The position numbers and the translations under genes are program-made. A stretch of 5,417 nucleotides of DNA from Dechloromonas sp. (lineage in GTDB: Bacteria; Pseudomonadota; Gammaproteobacteria; Burkholderiales; Rhodocyclaceae). Positions within the stretch are counted from its first letter, which is position 1. Every line of letters starts with the position of its first letter. The stretch covers positions 2,401,445 through 2,406,861 of the forward strand of contig CP059264.1 of assembly GCA_013693915.1 (NCBI GenBank). Reading direction: 5' to 3'. Under the pieces are notes generated by a model. It ran no database searches. It had not been told where the DNA came from and worked only from the letters and a program-made list of their open reading frames with translations. This document shows, piece by piece, positions 1-5,417 of this stretch.

Positions 1-1029
1 CTCGCCGGCCGGCGCTTGGGCAAACAGCGTCTCGCTGCTCCCGGGCCGTTCGACCAGTTCGTCGGCCTGCAGGCGCAAGGCTTCGACCGGCGCCCTGAGC
101 TGCAGCCGGGAAAGGTGCTCGCGCAACAGGCGCAGGAAGCGCCCCTCGTCGGTCGACGGCTCGGCGAAATCGAGCGCCAGCATGCACGGCGGGCCATCGT
201 CGTGGGTCAGTTGCAGCGAGCAGCGGCGCAGCAGCAACTGCCGGCCATGCAGCCAGCCGGCCAGCGCGGCGAACAGGCGCTGCCCGGCGAAAACCAGCGC
301 CTCGGCATGCTCGACCCGGGACGGCAGGTCGATACCGATGGCAAACCGTTCCGGAAAGACGAAAAGCGGCTGCGGGTCGGGCAGTTCTCCCCGGGCGCGC
401 AGCAGGTCGTCGAGCGGCCCGTTGCCGATGCGCCGGCGCAGGCCGGCGGCCGGCAGCCGGAGCAGGTCGCCGAGGCGAACCAGGCCGAACGATTCCAGCC
501 GCCTGCCGACCTCGTCAGGCCAGCCGGGAACGGCACAGGGCAAGGCGGCGAGCGCCGTCTGCATGGCCGTCGCCTCGGCATACACCGCCGCCGCGCCATG
601 CCGTGCCAGCCAGCGCGCACCAAGCGGCGCGGGAGCAGCCGCCCAGCCGGTGGAATAGCCCTGCGCCGCGCAACCGGCCAGCACCTCGCCGACGATCACC
701 TGCGCACCACCGAACAGGCGCAGGCAGCCGCCGATTTCGAGCAGCAGGGCATCCGGCGGCGCCAGGCTGAGCGTCGGCGTGAAGCGTCCGGCCCAGCAGG
801 CCAGGGCTTGCAGCGCCTGCCTTTCGCGCGGCTCGTCGCGCTCGAGAACGGCCAGCCCGGGTTGCAGGCCAAGCGCCGTGGACAGCTTCTGGCCGGCGCG
901 AACCCCGGCCGCCGCTGCCGCCCCGTCGCCAACCAGGACCCGCCCGCGGGCGACGACCGCGCTAGGCGACTGGCGCTGCGGCAGGGCCTCGAGCAGCAGC
1001 AAGGGAAAGTGCAGGGCCAGCCAGAGCAC
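1..1029 (-). CDS. imuB: ImuB, Y-family DNA polymerase-like mutasome subunit (partial, C-terminus off the left edge)
   Basis: I translated 343 codons without a stop, from a GTG at 1029-1027 to the window edge. The product opens VLWLALHFPLL, the usual ImuB opening. ImuB is a catalytically dead relative of Pol IV/V that bridges ImuA, DnaE2 and the sliding clamp in SOS translesion synthesis. The metal-binding positions of active Y-family enzymes look lost: LALHFP (residues 4-9) stands where Pol IV has an Asp-containing HVDMD-type motif, and TLSLAPPDALLLEIGG (86-101) replaces the SLDEAYLD-type motif. A helix-hairpin-helix-like stretch (about 176-202) and a little-finger region (about 224-330, with FPERFAIGIDLPSRVEHAEA) follow. 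Family members are usually about 450-500 aa, so roughly the last 110-150 residues, including any clamp-binding motif, lie outside. The start is supported by GGGAGA at 1042-1037, 7 nt upstream. It overlaps the end of imuA by 68 nt. Identification is confident; the dead active site is inferred by motif comparison. Confidence 0.93.
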   Translation of the reverse strand, partial: MLWLALHFPLLLLEALPQRQSPSAVVARGRVLVGDGAAAAAGVRAGQKLSTALGLQPGLAVLERDEPRERQALQALACWAGRFTPTLSLAPPDALLLEIGGCLRLFGGAQVIVGEVLAGCAAQGYSTGWAAAPAPLGARWLARHGAAAVYAEATAMQTALAALPCAVPGWPDEVGRRLESFGLVRLGDLLRLPAAGLRRRIGNGPLDDLLRARGELPDPQPLFVFPERFAIGIDLPSRVEHAEALVFAGQRLFAALAGWLHGRQLLLRRCSLQLTHDDGPPCMLALDFAEPSTDEGRFLRLLREHLSRLQLRAPVEALRLQADELVERPGSSETLFAQAPAGE

Positions 1030-1666
1030 GCGACGATCTCCCGGGACGAGGGATGGAGAGGACCAGCGGCCGCGTCGCCGGCCGGCCGCGCCGCTTGATG
1101 ATGCGCACGGCCAGGCGACCGTCGCCGGCATCCAGCAGCACACGCAGCGGTGCCGGCGACGGCGCTTGCGCTGCTGCGGTCGACCGCCACAAACAGGCAA
1201 AAACCCGCTGCCCTTCGGCGGCCATCTGCAGACGACGCAAGGCCCGGGCATCGATACCCTCGCCCGGCCAGGCCAGCACCGCGGCAAAGCCGCCGCTGGC
1301 CAGCAACTGCTCGACGCACCAGCCGACCTCCCGTCCGGCGCGCACGATGACCAGGCGCTCCAGAGCCATGCCGGCCGCCGCCCAGGCCGGCGCATGCGGC
1401 AGCCAGGGCGGCGCCACCAGGGCCAGCCAGCCGCCCGCGCCGGAAATGGCGGCGAGGGCCGGGAGCAGCAGGTTCATTTCGCCGAGACCGCCGCGGTCGA
1501 CCAGGATTTCGGTCAGGTTTCCACGCGGCCAGCCGCCGCCCGGCAACTCGACATCCAGTTCGGCATGGCCGCTCGGTATCGCGCTGTCCGGCAGCGACGC
1601 CAGCGCATCGCCGCGCCAGACATCGCCCCTGGCCAGCACTTCCGCCAAAGCGACCGTCAACGGCAT
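962..1666 (-). CDS. imuA: ImuA, RecA/SulA-like SOS mutasome accessory protein
   Basis: This is a 234-aa protein starting MPLTVALAEVLARGDVW. The family signature is IPSGHAELDVELPGGGW (residues 30-46) followed by PRGNLTEIL, and later LRRLQMAAE (143-151) and PSPAPLRVLL...RIIKRRG (about 169-194), all typical of ImuA (also called SulA-like or ImuA1). The fold is RecA-like but no intact Walker A GKT/S is visible: DRGGLGEMNLL sits where the P-loop would be. ImuA works with ImuB and DnaE2 in damage-induced mutagenesis. The start is chosen at the ATG 5 nt after the lexA stop. An in-frame GTG at 1675-1673, overlapping the lexA TGA, would add three residues and cannot be excluded. No good Shine-Dalgarno is seen, so translational coupling to lexA is likely. 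The last 22 residues (213-234) are encoded inside the imuB start region and look low-complexity (Ala/Arg/Pro). Confidence 0.92.
   Translation of the reverse strand: MPLTVALAEVLARGDVWRGDALASLPDSAIPSGHAELDVELPGGGWPRGNLTEILVDRGGLGEMNLLLPALAAISGAGGWLALVAPPWLPHAPAWAAAGMALERLVIVRAGREVGWCVEQLLASGGFAAVLAWPGEGIDARALRRLQMAAEGQRVFACLWRSTAAAQAPSPAPLRVLLDAGDGRLAVRIIKRRGRPATRPLVLSIPRPGRSSRALAGPALSLAAARGPAAAPVA
1037..1042 (-). promoter_or_regulatory. Ribosome binding site deciding the imuB GTG start
   Basis: GGGAGA on the minus strand lies 7 nt before the GTG at 1029-1027. It sits inside the imuA coding sequence. It selects the GTG that opens the conserved ImuB N-terminus and therefore supports the 68-nt imuA/imuB overlap. 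Confidence 0.6.
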
Positions 1667-1671
1667 GGCAT

Positions 1672-2277
1672 TCACGAGAGCTTCGCTACGGCTCCGCGGA
1701 TCAGGCCGACGGCGATGCCCTCGATGGCGAACTCGACCTCGCCGGGCTTGACGACGATCGGCTCGAAATCGGGATTTTCGGCAATCAGCTCGATGAAGCC
1801 GGCACGGTGCCGGAGACGCTTGACGGTGACGTCCTCGTCCAGCCGCGCGACGACGATCTGGCCGTCGCGCGCCTGGCTGGTCTTGTGCACCGCGAGGAGG
1901 TCGCCGTCGAAGATACCGGCGTCGATCATCGACAGGCCGCGCACCTTGAGCAGGAAATCGGCGCGCGGATCGAACATCCCGGCATCGAAGGCGTAGCGGC
2001 CCTGCACGTTCTCGACAGCCATGATCGGCGAGCCGGCGGCGACGCTGCCGATCAGCGGCAGCCCGAGTTGCTCGACCAGGCGGATGCCGCGTGCCGACCC
2101 CGGCTCGAGGTTGATCACGCCCTTTCTGGCGAGCGCCTTGAGGTGGTCTTCCGCCGCGTTCGGCGAGGCGAAGCCGAAGGCACTGGCGATCTCCATCCGC
2201 GTCGGTGGCGCGCCGAGCACCTCGACGGTGTTCCGGATGAAATCGAGAATTTCCTGCTGACGTGGGGTGAGTTTCAT
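1672..2277 (-). CDS. lexA: LexA, SOS transcriptional repressor and self-cleaving serine protease
   Basis: This 201-aa protein is very close to E. coli LexA (202 aa). It binds SOS boxes as a dimer and cleaves itself when RecA filaments form. The N-terminal winged helix-turn-helix runs from [14 protein letters not shown] through [13 protein letters not shown] (24-36) to about residue 65. The cleavage site is Ala81-Gly82 (SVAAGSPI). The catalytic dyad is Ser116 ([11 protein letters not shown]) and Lys153 (DVTVKRL). All are shifted by three from the E. coli numbering (84/85, 119, 156), so the protein appears fully functional. The start MKLTPRQQ is preceded by GGAGGA. Reading could continue upstream in frame to 2712, but that extension has no LexA similarity and covers the SOS box. 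It is the first gene of lexA-imuA-imuB and is autoregulated by the SOS box at 2302-2317. Confidence 0.98.
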   Translation of the reverse strand: MKLTPRQQEILDFIRNTVEVLGAPPTRMEIASAFGFASPNAAEDHLKALARKGVINLEPGSARGIRLVEQLGLPLIGSVAAGSPIMAVENVQGRYAFDAGMFDPRADFLLKVRGLSMIDAGIFDGDLLAVHKTSQARDGQIVVARLDEDVTVKRLRHRAGFIELIAENPDFEPIVVKPGEVEFAIEGIAVGLIRGAVAKLS

Positions 2278-2281
2278 GGCG

Positions 2282-2287
2282 TCCTCC
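2282..2287 (-). promoter_or_regulatory. lexA ribosome binding site
   Basis: GGAGGA on the minus strand lies 4 nt before the lexA ATG at 2277-2275. This strong Shine-Dalgarno fixes the start at MKLTPRQQ rather than at any in-frame ATG further upstream. Confidence 0.75.
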
Positions 2288-2301
2288 GCAAAAACCATTG
2301 A

Positions 2302-2317
2302 CTGTATTTTTGTACAG
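2302..2317. promoter_or_regulatory. SOS box (LexA operator)
   Basis: CTGTATTTTTGTACAG matches the enteric/betaproteobacterial LexA operator CTGT-N8-ACAG in all eight fixed positions, with an AT-rich spacer. Flanking a2301/t2318 extend the symmetry by one pair. It lies 24 nt upstream of the lexA ATG, overlapping the expected promoter, which fits autorepression and SOS control of lexA-imuA-imuB. I could not pick clean -35/-10 hexamers for lexA. The box also sits upstream of the divergent TM2 gene, 128 nt from its likely start. Confidence 0.93.
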
Positions 2318-2341
2318 TACGAAAAAAAGCAAGCCATGGCT

Positions 2342-2370
2342 TTGCAGAAATCACCAACCCCTTTCATACT
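2342..2370 (+). promoter_or_regulatory. Possible sigma70 promoter for the TM2 gene
   Basis: TTGCAG (2342-2347) and CATACT (2365-2370) are separated by 17 nt, an ideal spacing. The matches to consensus are only 3/6 and 4/6. The stretch is the most AT-rich part of the gap downstream of the SOS box. It would give a 5' leader of roughly 65-70 nt. Weak evidence from sequence alone. Confidence 0.3.
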
Positions 2371-2433
2371 TGCCCGCTGCCGATGGCTCATTGGCGCCGT
2401 GGACGATTCACCCGGCAAGCAACCTGACGATAC

Positions 2434-2437
2434 GGAG
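2434..2437 (+). promoter_or_regulatory. Ribosome binding site deciding the TM2 gene start
   Basis: GGAG lies 8 nt before the ATG at 2446 but only 2 nt before the in-frame ATG at 2440. The spacing favours 2446 as the true start, giving MQQQDNHSK rather than MHMQQQ. Confidence 0.55.
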
Positions 2438-2445
2438 CAATGCAC

Positions 2446-2847
2446 ATGCAGCAACAGGACAATCACAGCAAGGTCATCGGCTACCTGCTCTGGCTTTTCG
2501 GCTTTCTCGGCGCGCACCGCTTCTACTACGGCAAACCGGTGACCGGGACGATCTGGTTCTTCACGCTCGGCCTGCTCGGCATCGGCTGGCTGATCGACCT
2601 CTTCCTGATCCCGGGCATGGACCGCGACGCCGACCTGCGCTTCCGTTCCGGCGCCATCGACTACAACATCGCCTGGCTGCTGCTGACCTTCCTCGGCATC
2701 TTCGGCGTACACCGGATGTATCAGGGCAAATGGCTGACCGGCATCCTCTACCTGCTTACCGGCGGGCTTTTCCTGGTCGGCGTCCTGTACGACTTCTGGA
2801 CCATGAACGAGCAGATCTCCCTGCGCAACGCCAGCCAGCCAGGCTGA
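2446..2847 (+). CDS. TM2 domain-containing membrane protein (two tandem TM2 units)
   Basis: This is a 133-aa inner-membrane protein with two copies of the TM2 fold. The first copy is [22 protein letters not shown] (residues 9-30) plus a second hydrophobic helix (about 34-56) with Asp51. The second is [22 protein letters not shown] (74-95) plus a helix (about 98-118) with Asp116. Each copy has the hallmark G-x-HR-x-Y-x-GK turn (HRFYYGK, HRMYQGK) and the Asp near the end of helix two. About four membrane helices are expected, and no signal peptide is seen. A charged linker ([12 protein letters not shown], 58-69) joins the copies. The molecular role of bacterial TM2 proteins is not established, so no function is assigned. 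The ATG at 2440 is an alternative start, adding two residues, but the RBS spacing favours 2446. The next gene starts 6 nt after the stop, so they likely form a two-gene operon. Confidence 0.88.
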   Translation: MQQQDNHSKVIGYLLWLFGFLGAHRFYYGKPVTGTIWFFTLGLLGIGWLIDLFLIPGMDRDADLRFRSGAIDYNIAWLLLTFLGIFGVHRMYQGKWLTGILYLLTGGLFLVGVLYDFWTMNEQISLRNASQPG

Positions 2848-2853
2848 TCCGCC

Positions 2854-3159
2854 ATGAAGCTGCAGGACATCCCCGTCGGCGCCCGCTTCGAATACCAGGG
2901 CCGCGTCTTCGTCAAGACCGGGCCGATCACCGCGACGGCGGAAGATGGCAGCCAGCGCATCATCCCGCGCTACGCCGATCTCCGGCCGATCGACCCGCCG
3001 CCCGGCGAAGCCGACAGGCGCCCGCGCCGCCGGCTCGACGAAACGAAGGTGCTGAACGCCTTCGACGCCTTCTACCGCACCTGCCTGCGCACCGCCGACG
3101 ATTTTTCACGGACGGAACTGGAGGTTGCGCGACAGAGGTTTCTGGCGGAACTGAAGTAA
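2854..3159 (+). CDS. Conserved-looking hypothetical protein, 101 aa
   Basis: I do not recognise a named family. The protein begins [24 protein letters not shown] and looks like a small beta-rich N-terminal half (about 1-46, with [13 protein letters not shown] and [11 protein letters not shown]). A proline/arginine-rich hinge follows (47-60, [14 protein letters not shown]), then an amphipathic helical tail (61-101, [18 protein letters not shown]). There is no signal peptide, no membrane segment and a single Cys (77). The short '[11 protein letters not shown]' opening resembles small proteins of unknown role that set up or coat a substrate, but no function is inferred. It follows the TM2 gene by 6 nt, which suggests co-transcription. 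No strong RBS is visible in that gap. Codon use looks the same as its neighbours, with G/C-rich third positions. Confidence 0.75.
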   Translation: MKLQDIPVGARFEYQGRVFVKTGPITATAEDGSQRIIPRYADLRPIDPPPGEADRRPRRRLDETKVLNAFDAFYRTCLRTADDFSRTELEVARQRFLAELK

Positions 3160-3225
3160 AGCCGACCCATTCACCCTCTCGGGATGGCAACGCCCTGATC
3201 AGCCGCATGCAGGGATGTCATGGTT

Positions 3226-3279
3226 ACGGCGGGTTGTCGGCCTTATGTTGAGCTCCACATAAGGCCGAACACTCGCCGT
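3226..3279. repeat. Long intergenic palindrome / hairpin of unknown role
   Basis: A 12-bp perfect stem pairs 3237-3248 with 3257-3268 (TCGGCCTTATGT with ACATAAGGCCGA). The 8-nt loop TGAGCTCC itself contains the palindrome GAGCTC (3250-3255), so the whole 3237-3268 block is a 32-bp dyad with a single mismatched pair (t3249/c3256). Outside it, after a 2x2 mismatch (3235-3236 / 3269-3270), nine further pairs form between 3226-3234 and 3271-3279, including ACGGCG with CGCCGT and one G-U. There is no T-run on either side, so it is not a standard intrinsic terminator. It could be a repeated extragenic palindrome, an operator for a dimeric regulator, a recombinase or transposase recognition site, or a Rho-independent-like stop lacking its tail. 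The structure is clear; the role is unknown. Confidence 0.7.
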
Positions 3280-3326
3280 CCGTGCCCCGTCATCACCAAC
3301 GCCTGCCCAAACCTCGCCGATGCCCC

Positions 3327-3332
3327 TAGAAT
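3327..3332 (+). promoter_or_regulatory. -10 element of a probable leaderless nnr promoter
   Basis: TAGAAT matches the TATAAT consensus at five of six positions and ends 6 nt before the ATG at 3339. Transcription would then begin at about 3338-3340, i.e. at the start codon itself. No usable Shine-Dalgarno precedes that ATG, which agrees with a leaderless mRNA. The -35 is poor (CTGCCC at 3303-3308, 18-nt spacer). Confidence 0.45.
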
Positions 3333-3338
3333 GAGCGG

Positions 3339-4834
3339 ATGGACGCCACCCCACTCTACCTCAGCCCCACCCTGCGCCGCATCGAGGCGTCGCACGCCGA
3401 CGAGCCGCTGATGGAGCGCGCCGGCACCGCGGCCGCCCGTTGGGCCGTGGAACTCGCCGCTGGTAACGGCGGGCCGGTGCTGGTACTCGCCGGGCCGGGC
3501 AACAACGGCGGCGACGCCTTCGTCGCGGCGCGCCTGTTGCGCGAGCGGTTCTTCGACGTGCGTCTCGTGTTCGGCAGTGACCCGGTACGTTTGCCGGCGG
3601 ATGCCGCAGCGGCGCGCCGGCGCTTCCTGGATGCGGGCGGCGCCGAACTCGACGCCATCCCCGATGCACCGCGCTGGGCGCTGACCATCGACGGGCTGTT
3701 CGGCATCGGCCTCGCCCGTACACCGAAGGCCGTTACGCCGACTGGATCGCCACCGCCAACCACGTTGCCGAGCGCGACGTCTGCCCGCTGCTCGCCCTCG
3801 ATTGCCCTTCCGGCCTCGACGCCGACCATGGCCGCGCCTTCAATCCTTGCATCCATGCCAGCCATACGCTCACCTTCATCGGCGCCAAACCGGGTCTGCT
3901 GACCGCGGACGGCCCGGATCACTGCGGCGAACTCCGCGTCGCCACGCTCGCCCTGCAGCCATCCGCCGAGGTCGACCCTGACGGGCGCGTCGTCGCTCTT
4001 GCCGACTTTGCCGGGCACCTGAAGCCGCGGCGCCGCAATACCCACAAGGGCAGTTTTGGCAGTGCCGGCATCCTCGGCGGCGGCAAGTCCATGGTCGGCG
4101 CCGCCTTCCTGGCCGGTCGTGCCGCGCTCAGGCTCGGCGCCGGCCGCATCTACCTCGGCCTGCTCGATGCCGATGCGCCAGGCGTCGATCTCATTCAGCC
4201 CGAACTGATGTTGCGCCGTGCCGACACGCTGTTGCAGACTGACCTCCAGGCGCTCGCCTGCGGCCCGGGCCTGGGCCGCTCGGCGGAGGCGCTCCGCCTC
4301 CTGGAGCAATCGCTCCGGGCGCCCGTCCAGCTTCTCCTCGACGCCGACGCGCTGAACCTTCTGGCTGACAACGGACGCATCGAGGGTCACCTCTACAACC
4401 GCGTCTGTCCGGCCATCCTGACGCCGCACCCGGCCGAAGCCGCCCGCCTTCTCGATTGCCCGATTCGCGAGATCCAGAGCGACCGCGTCCGCGCCGCCCG
4501 CGAACTGGCCGAACGCTATCGCAGCCACATCGCCCTGAAAGGCTGCGGCACGGTGATTGCCACGGTCGACGGGCGCTGGTGGATCAATTCCACAGGCAAC
4601 CCCGGAATGGCAACGGCCGGCATGGGCGACGTCCTCAGCGGCCTGATCGTCGCCCTTCTCGCCCAGGGCTGGCCGGCGGAAGCTGCCCTGATCGCCGGCG
4701 TCCACCTGCACGGCGCCGCCGCGGACCGGCTGGTCGCCAACGGGGTCGGGCCGATCGGCCTGACCGCCGGCGAAGTGATCGACGCCTCGCGCGAACTGTT
4801 CAACGAATGGGCGGGTACGGATAAAGCATATTGA
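3339..4834 (+). pseudogene. nnr: Bifunctional NAD(P)H-hydrate epimerase / ADP-dependent NAD(P)H-hydrate dehydratase, frameshifted
   Basis: This is the YjeF/Nnr metabolite-repair enzyme. The N-terminal epimerase interconverts R- and S-NAD(P)HX, and the C-terminal ADP-dependent dehydratase restores NAD(P)H from S-NAD(P)HX. Epimerase marks are LMERAG (24-29), AGPGNNGGD (51-59), IDGLFGIGL (117-125) and, after the break, DCPSGLDAD (3800 onward). Dehydratase marks are THKGSFGSAGILGGG (about 4040-4085), GPGLG (4262-4276), DADALN (4340-4357), LTPHPAEAARLL, and NPGMATAGMGD (4598-4630). The reading frame set by the ATG at 3339 is good up to Arg127 (3717-3719). Homologous sequence then continues in another frame (TEGRYADWIATANHVAERD), as if one base were lost around 3715-3722. 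Joined, the product would be about 498 aa, near the 515 aa of the E. coli protein. The unbroken first frame would end at 3902 after 187 residues, the last 60 of them out of frame. The intact domain motifs on both sides suggest either a very recent mutation or a sequencing error. The stop at 4832-4834 lies inside the convergent neighbour. Confidence 0.9.
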
Positions 4835-5417
4835 GAGCGACGCTCTGGCCGTTGGGCTGGACGATGCGCACATGCTCGCGACGAAATTCCCGGGCATGCC
4901 GGAGGCCGCAGGCGTGGGCGATCATTTCGACCTCCTTGGTCAGGTTCCGCGTATAAGCGGCAACGCGTTCGGCCTTGTCCTCGACCACCAGACCGCGCTG
5001 CAGGCGCGGCACATGGGTGGTGATACCGGTCGGGCAGGTATTCTGGTGGCAGCGCAGGGCCTGGATGCAACCAAGCGAGAACATATAGCCGCGTGCGGTA
5101 TTGATGCAGTCGGCGCCGCACGCCAGCGCCCAGGCGACCCTGGCCGGCGTCACCAGCTTGCCGGAAGCGATGACCTTGATCCGCTCGCGCAGCCCGCCCT
5201 CGATCAGGGCGTCGACGACACGCGGCAGGGCTTCGTTGATCGACATCGCCATGTGGTCGGCGAGGGCCTGCGGCGCCGCGCCCGATCCGCCCTCGCCACC
5301 ATCGACAGTCAGGAAATCCGGTGCGCTGCCGAGGCCGCGGCGGTGCACGGCATCCACCAGTTGCTGCATGAACTGCCGGCCCCCGATTGCCGTCTTGATG
5401 CCGACCGGCTTGCCGGT
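4800..5417 (-). CDS. FMN-binding glutamate synthase family protein (C-terminal part, N-terminus off the right edge)
   Basis: The last 205 codons of this gene are visible, entering from the right edge as TGKPVGIKTAIGG. They match the FMN/Fe-S synthase domain of glutamate synthase (GltB domain 2). Seen in order: TVDGGEGGSGAAP (FMN-phosphate-binding loop), ASGKLVTP, ACGADCINTARGYMFSLGC, and CIQALRCHQNTC, whose Cys-x5-Cys-x4-Cys spacing is the 3Fe-4S cluster motif followed by PTG. Stand-alone family members are about 500-540 aa. They lack the GltB amidotransferase domain, and their reaction is often unproven, so neither a gltB symbol nor glutamate synthase activity is assigned. The ATG at 5369-5367 is internal: conserved sequence continues upstream of it. 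The end overlaps the end of nnr tail to tail by 35 nt (4800-4834), with no terminator between them. Confidence 0.92.
   Translation of the reverse strand, partial: TGKPVGIKTAIGGRQFMQQLVDAVHRRGLGSAPDFLTVDGGEGGSGAAPQALADHMAMSINEALPRVVDALIEGGLRERIKVIASGKLVTPARVAWALACGADCINTARGYMFSLGCIQALRCHQNTCPTGITTHVPRLQRGLVVEDKAERVAAYTRNLTKEVEMIAHACGLRHAREFRREHVRIVQPNGQSVALNMLYPYPPIR

Noticed and set aside
16..1098. Plus-strand open frame of 360 codons opposite imuB
   Set aside because: Low-complexity Gln/Arg/Gly/Ala translation without family features; the minus strand clearly encodes ImuB across the whole stretch.
779..1996. Plus-strand open frame of 405 codons across imuB, imuA and lexA
   Set aside because: It is antisense to three well-identified genes and shows no domain or start signal.
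2379..2395. Short hairpin in the TM2 gene leader (GCCGATG / CATTGGC)
   Set aside because: The 7-bp stem has a G-U pair and a 3-nt loop, which can arise by chance in GC-rich DNA. It has no riboswitch-like context.
2278..2712. N-terminal extension of lexA to a 346-aa protein
   Set aside because: The extension would cover the SOS box and promoter and has no LexA similarity. The strong RBS and the conserved MKLTPRQQ start fix the gene at 2277.
3220..3285. Integron attC site as the explanation for the palindrome
   Set aside because: The RYYYAAC and GTTRRRY core sites are not present at its ends, and no integrase or cassette genes are nearby.
3226..3290. Standard Rho-independent terminator
   Set aside because: The stem is strong, but no T-run follows on either strand.
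3331..3363. ATG at 3331 as the nnr start
   Set aside because: It is out of frame with the epimerase coding sequence and runs into a stop (TGA of an overlapping frame or no homologous product); the ATG at 3339 gives the conserved N-terminus.
3356..4897. Minus-strand open frame of 513 codons opposite nnr, longer than either nnr fragment
   Set aside because: Its translation is Arg/Gly/Ala-rich with no recognisable motif. The plus strand carries every Nnr motif in order. Long antisense frames are a common by-product of high-GC third-position bias.

Overview
The window is GC-rich chromosomal DNA, about two thirds G+C by eye. It looks like a betaproteobacterium, and a Rhodocyclales-type host (Dechloromonas/Azonexus/Accumulibacter-like) is my guess from gene content and protein style. 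The supporting points are a LexA very close to the E. coli form, a CTGT-N8-ACAG SOS box, and a lexA-imuA-imuB cassette. No mobile element, tRNA, rRNA or CRISPR array is visible.

Left part, minus strand (1-2277): an SOS mutagenesis operon reads right to left as lexA, imuA, imuB. imuB runs off the left edge, where dnaE2 would be expected next. lexA and imuA are nearly contiguous, and imuA overlaps imuB by 68 nt, so translation is probably coupled. A perfect SOS box lies 24 nt upstream of the lexA start. LexA therefore represses its own gene and the mutasome genes behind it. ImuA (RecA/SulA-like) and ImuB (an inactive Y-family polymerase-like adaptor) would recruit DnaE2 for error-prone translesion synthesis.

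Middle part, plus strand (2278-3338): diverging from lexA are a small membrane protein with two tandem TM2 units and, 6 nt after it, a 101-aa soluble protein I cannot name. The 179-nt gap that follows holds a long, nearly perfect palindrome (3226-3279) of unknown role and a -10 box placed so that the next gene would have a leaderless mRNA.

Right part: a bifunctional NAD(P)H-hydrate repair enzyme (epimerase plus dehydratase, nnr/yjeF type) on the plus strand carries a one-base frameshift near 3715-3722. It overlaps by 35 nt, tail to tail, the end of a minus-strand FMN-binding glutamate-synthase-family gene that enters from the right edge.

I see no clearly new multi-gene system. The points most worth a second look are the 54-nt palindrome, the broken nnr gene, the possible leaderless start, and the possible sharing of the SOS box by the divergent TM2 gene.
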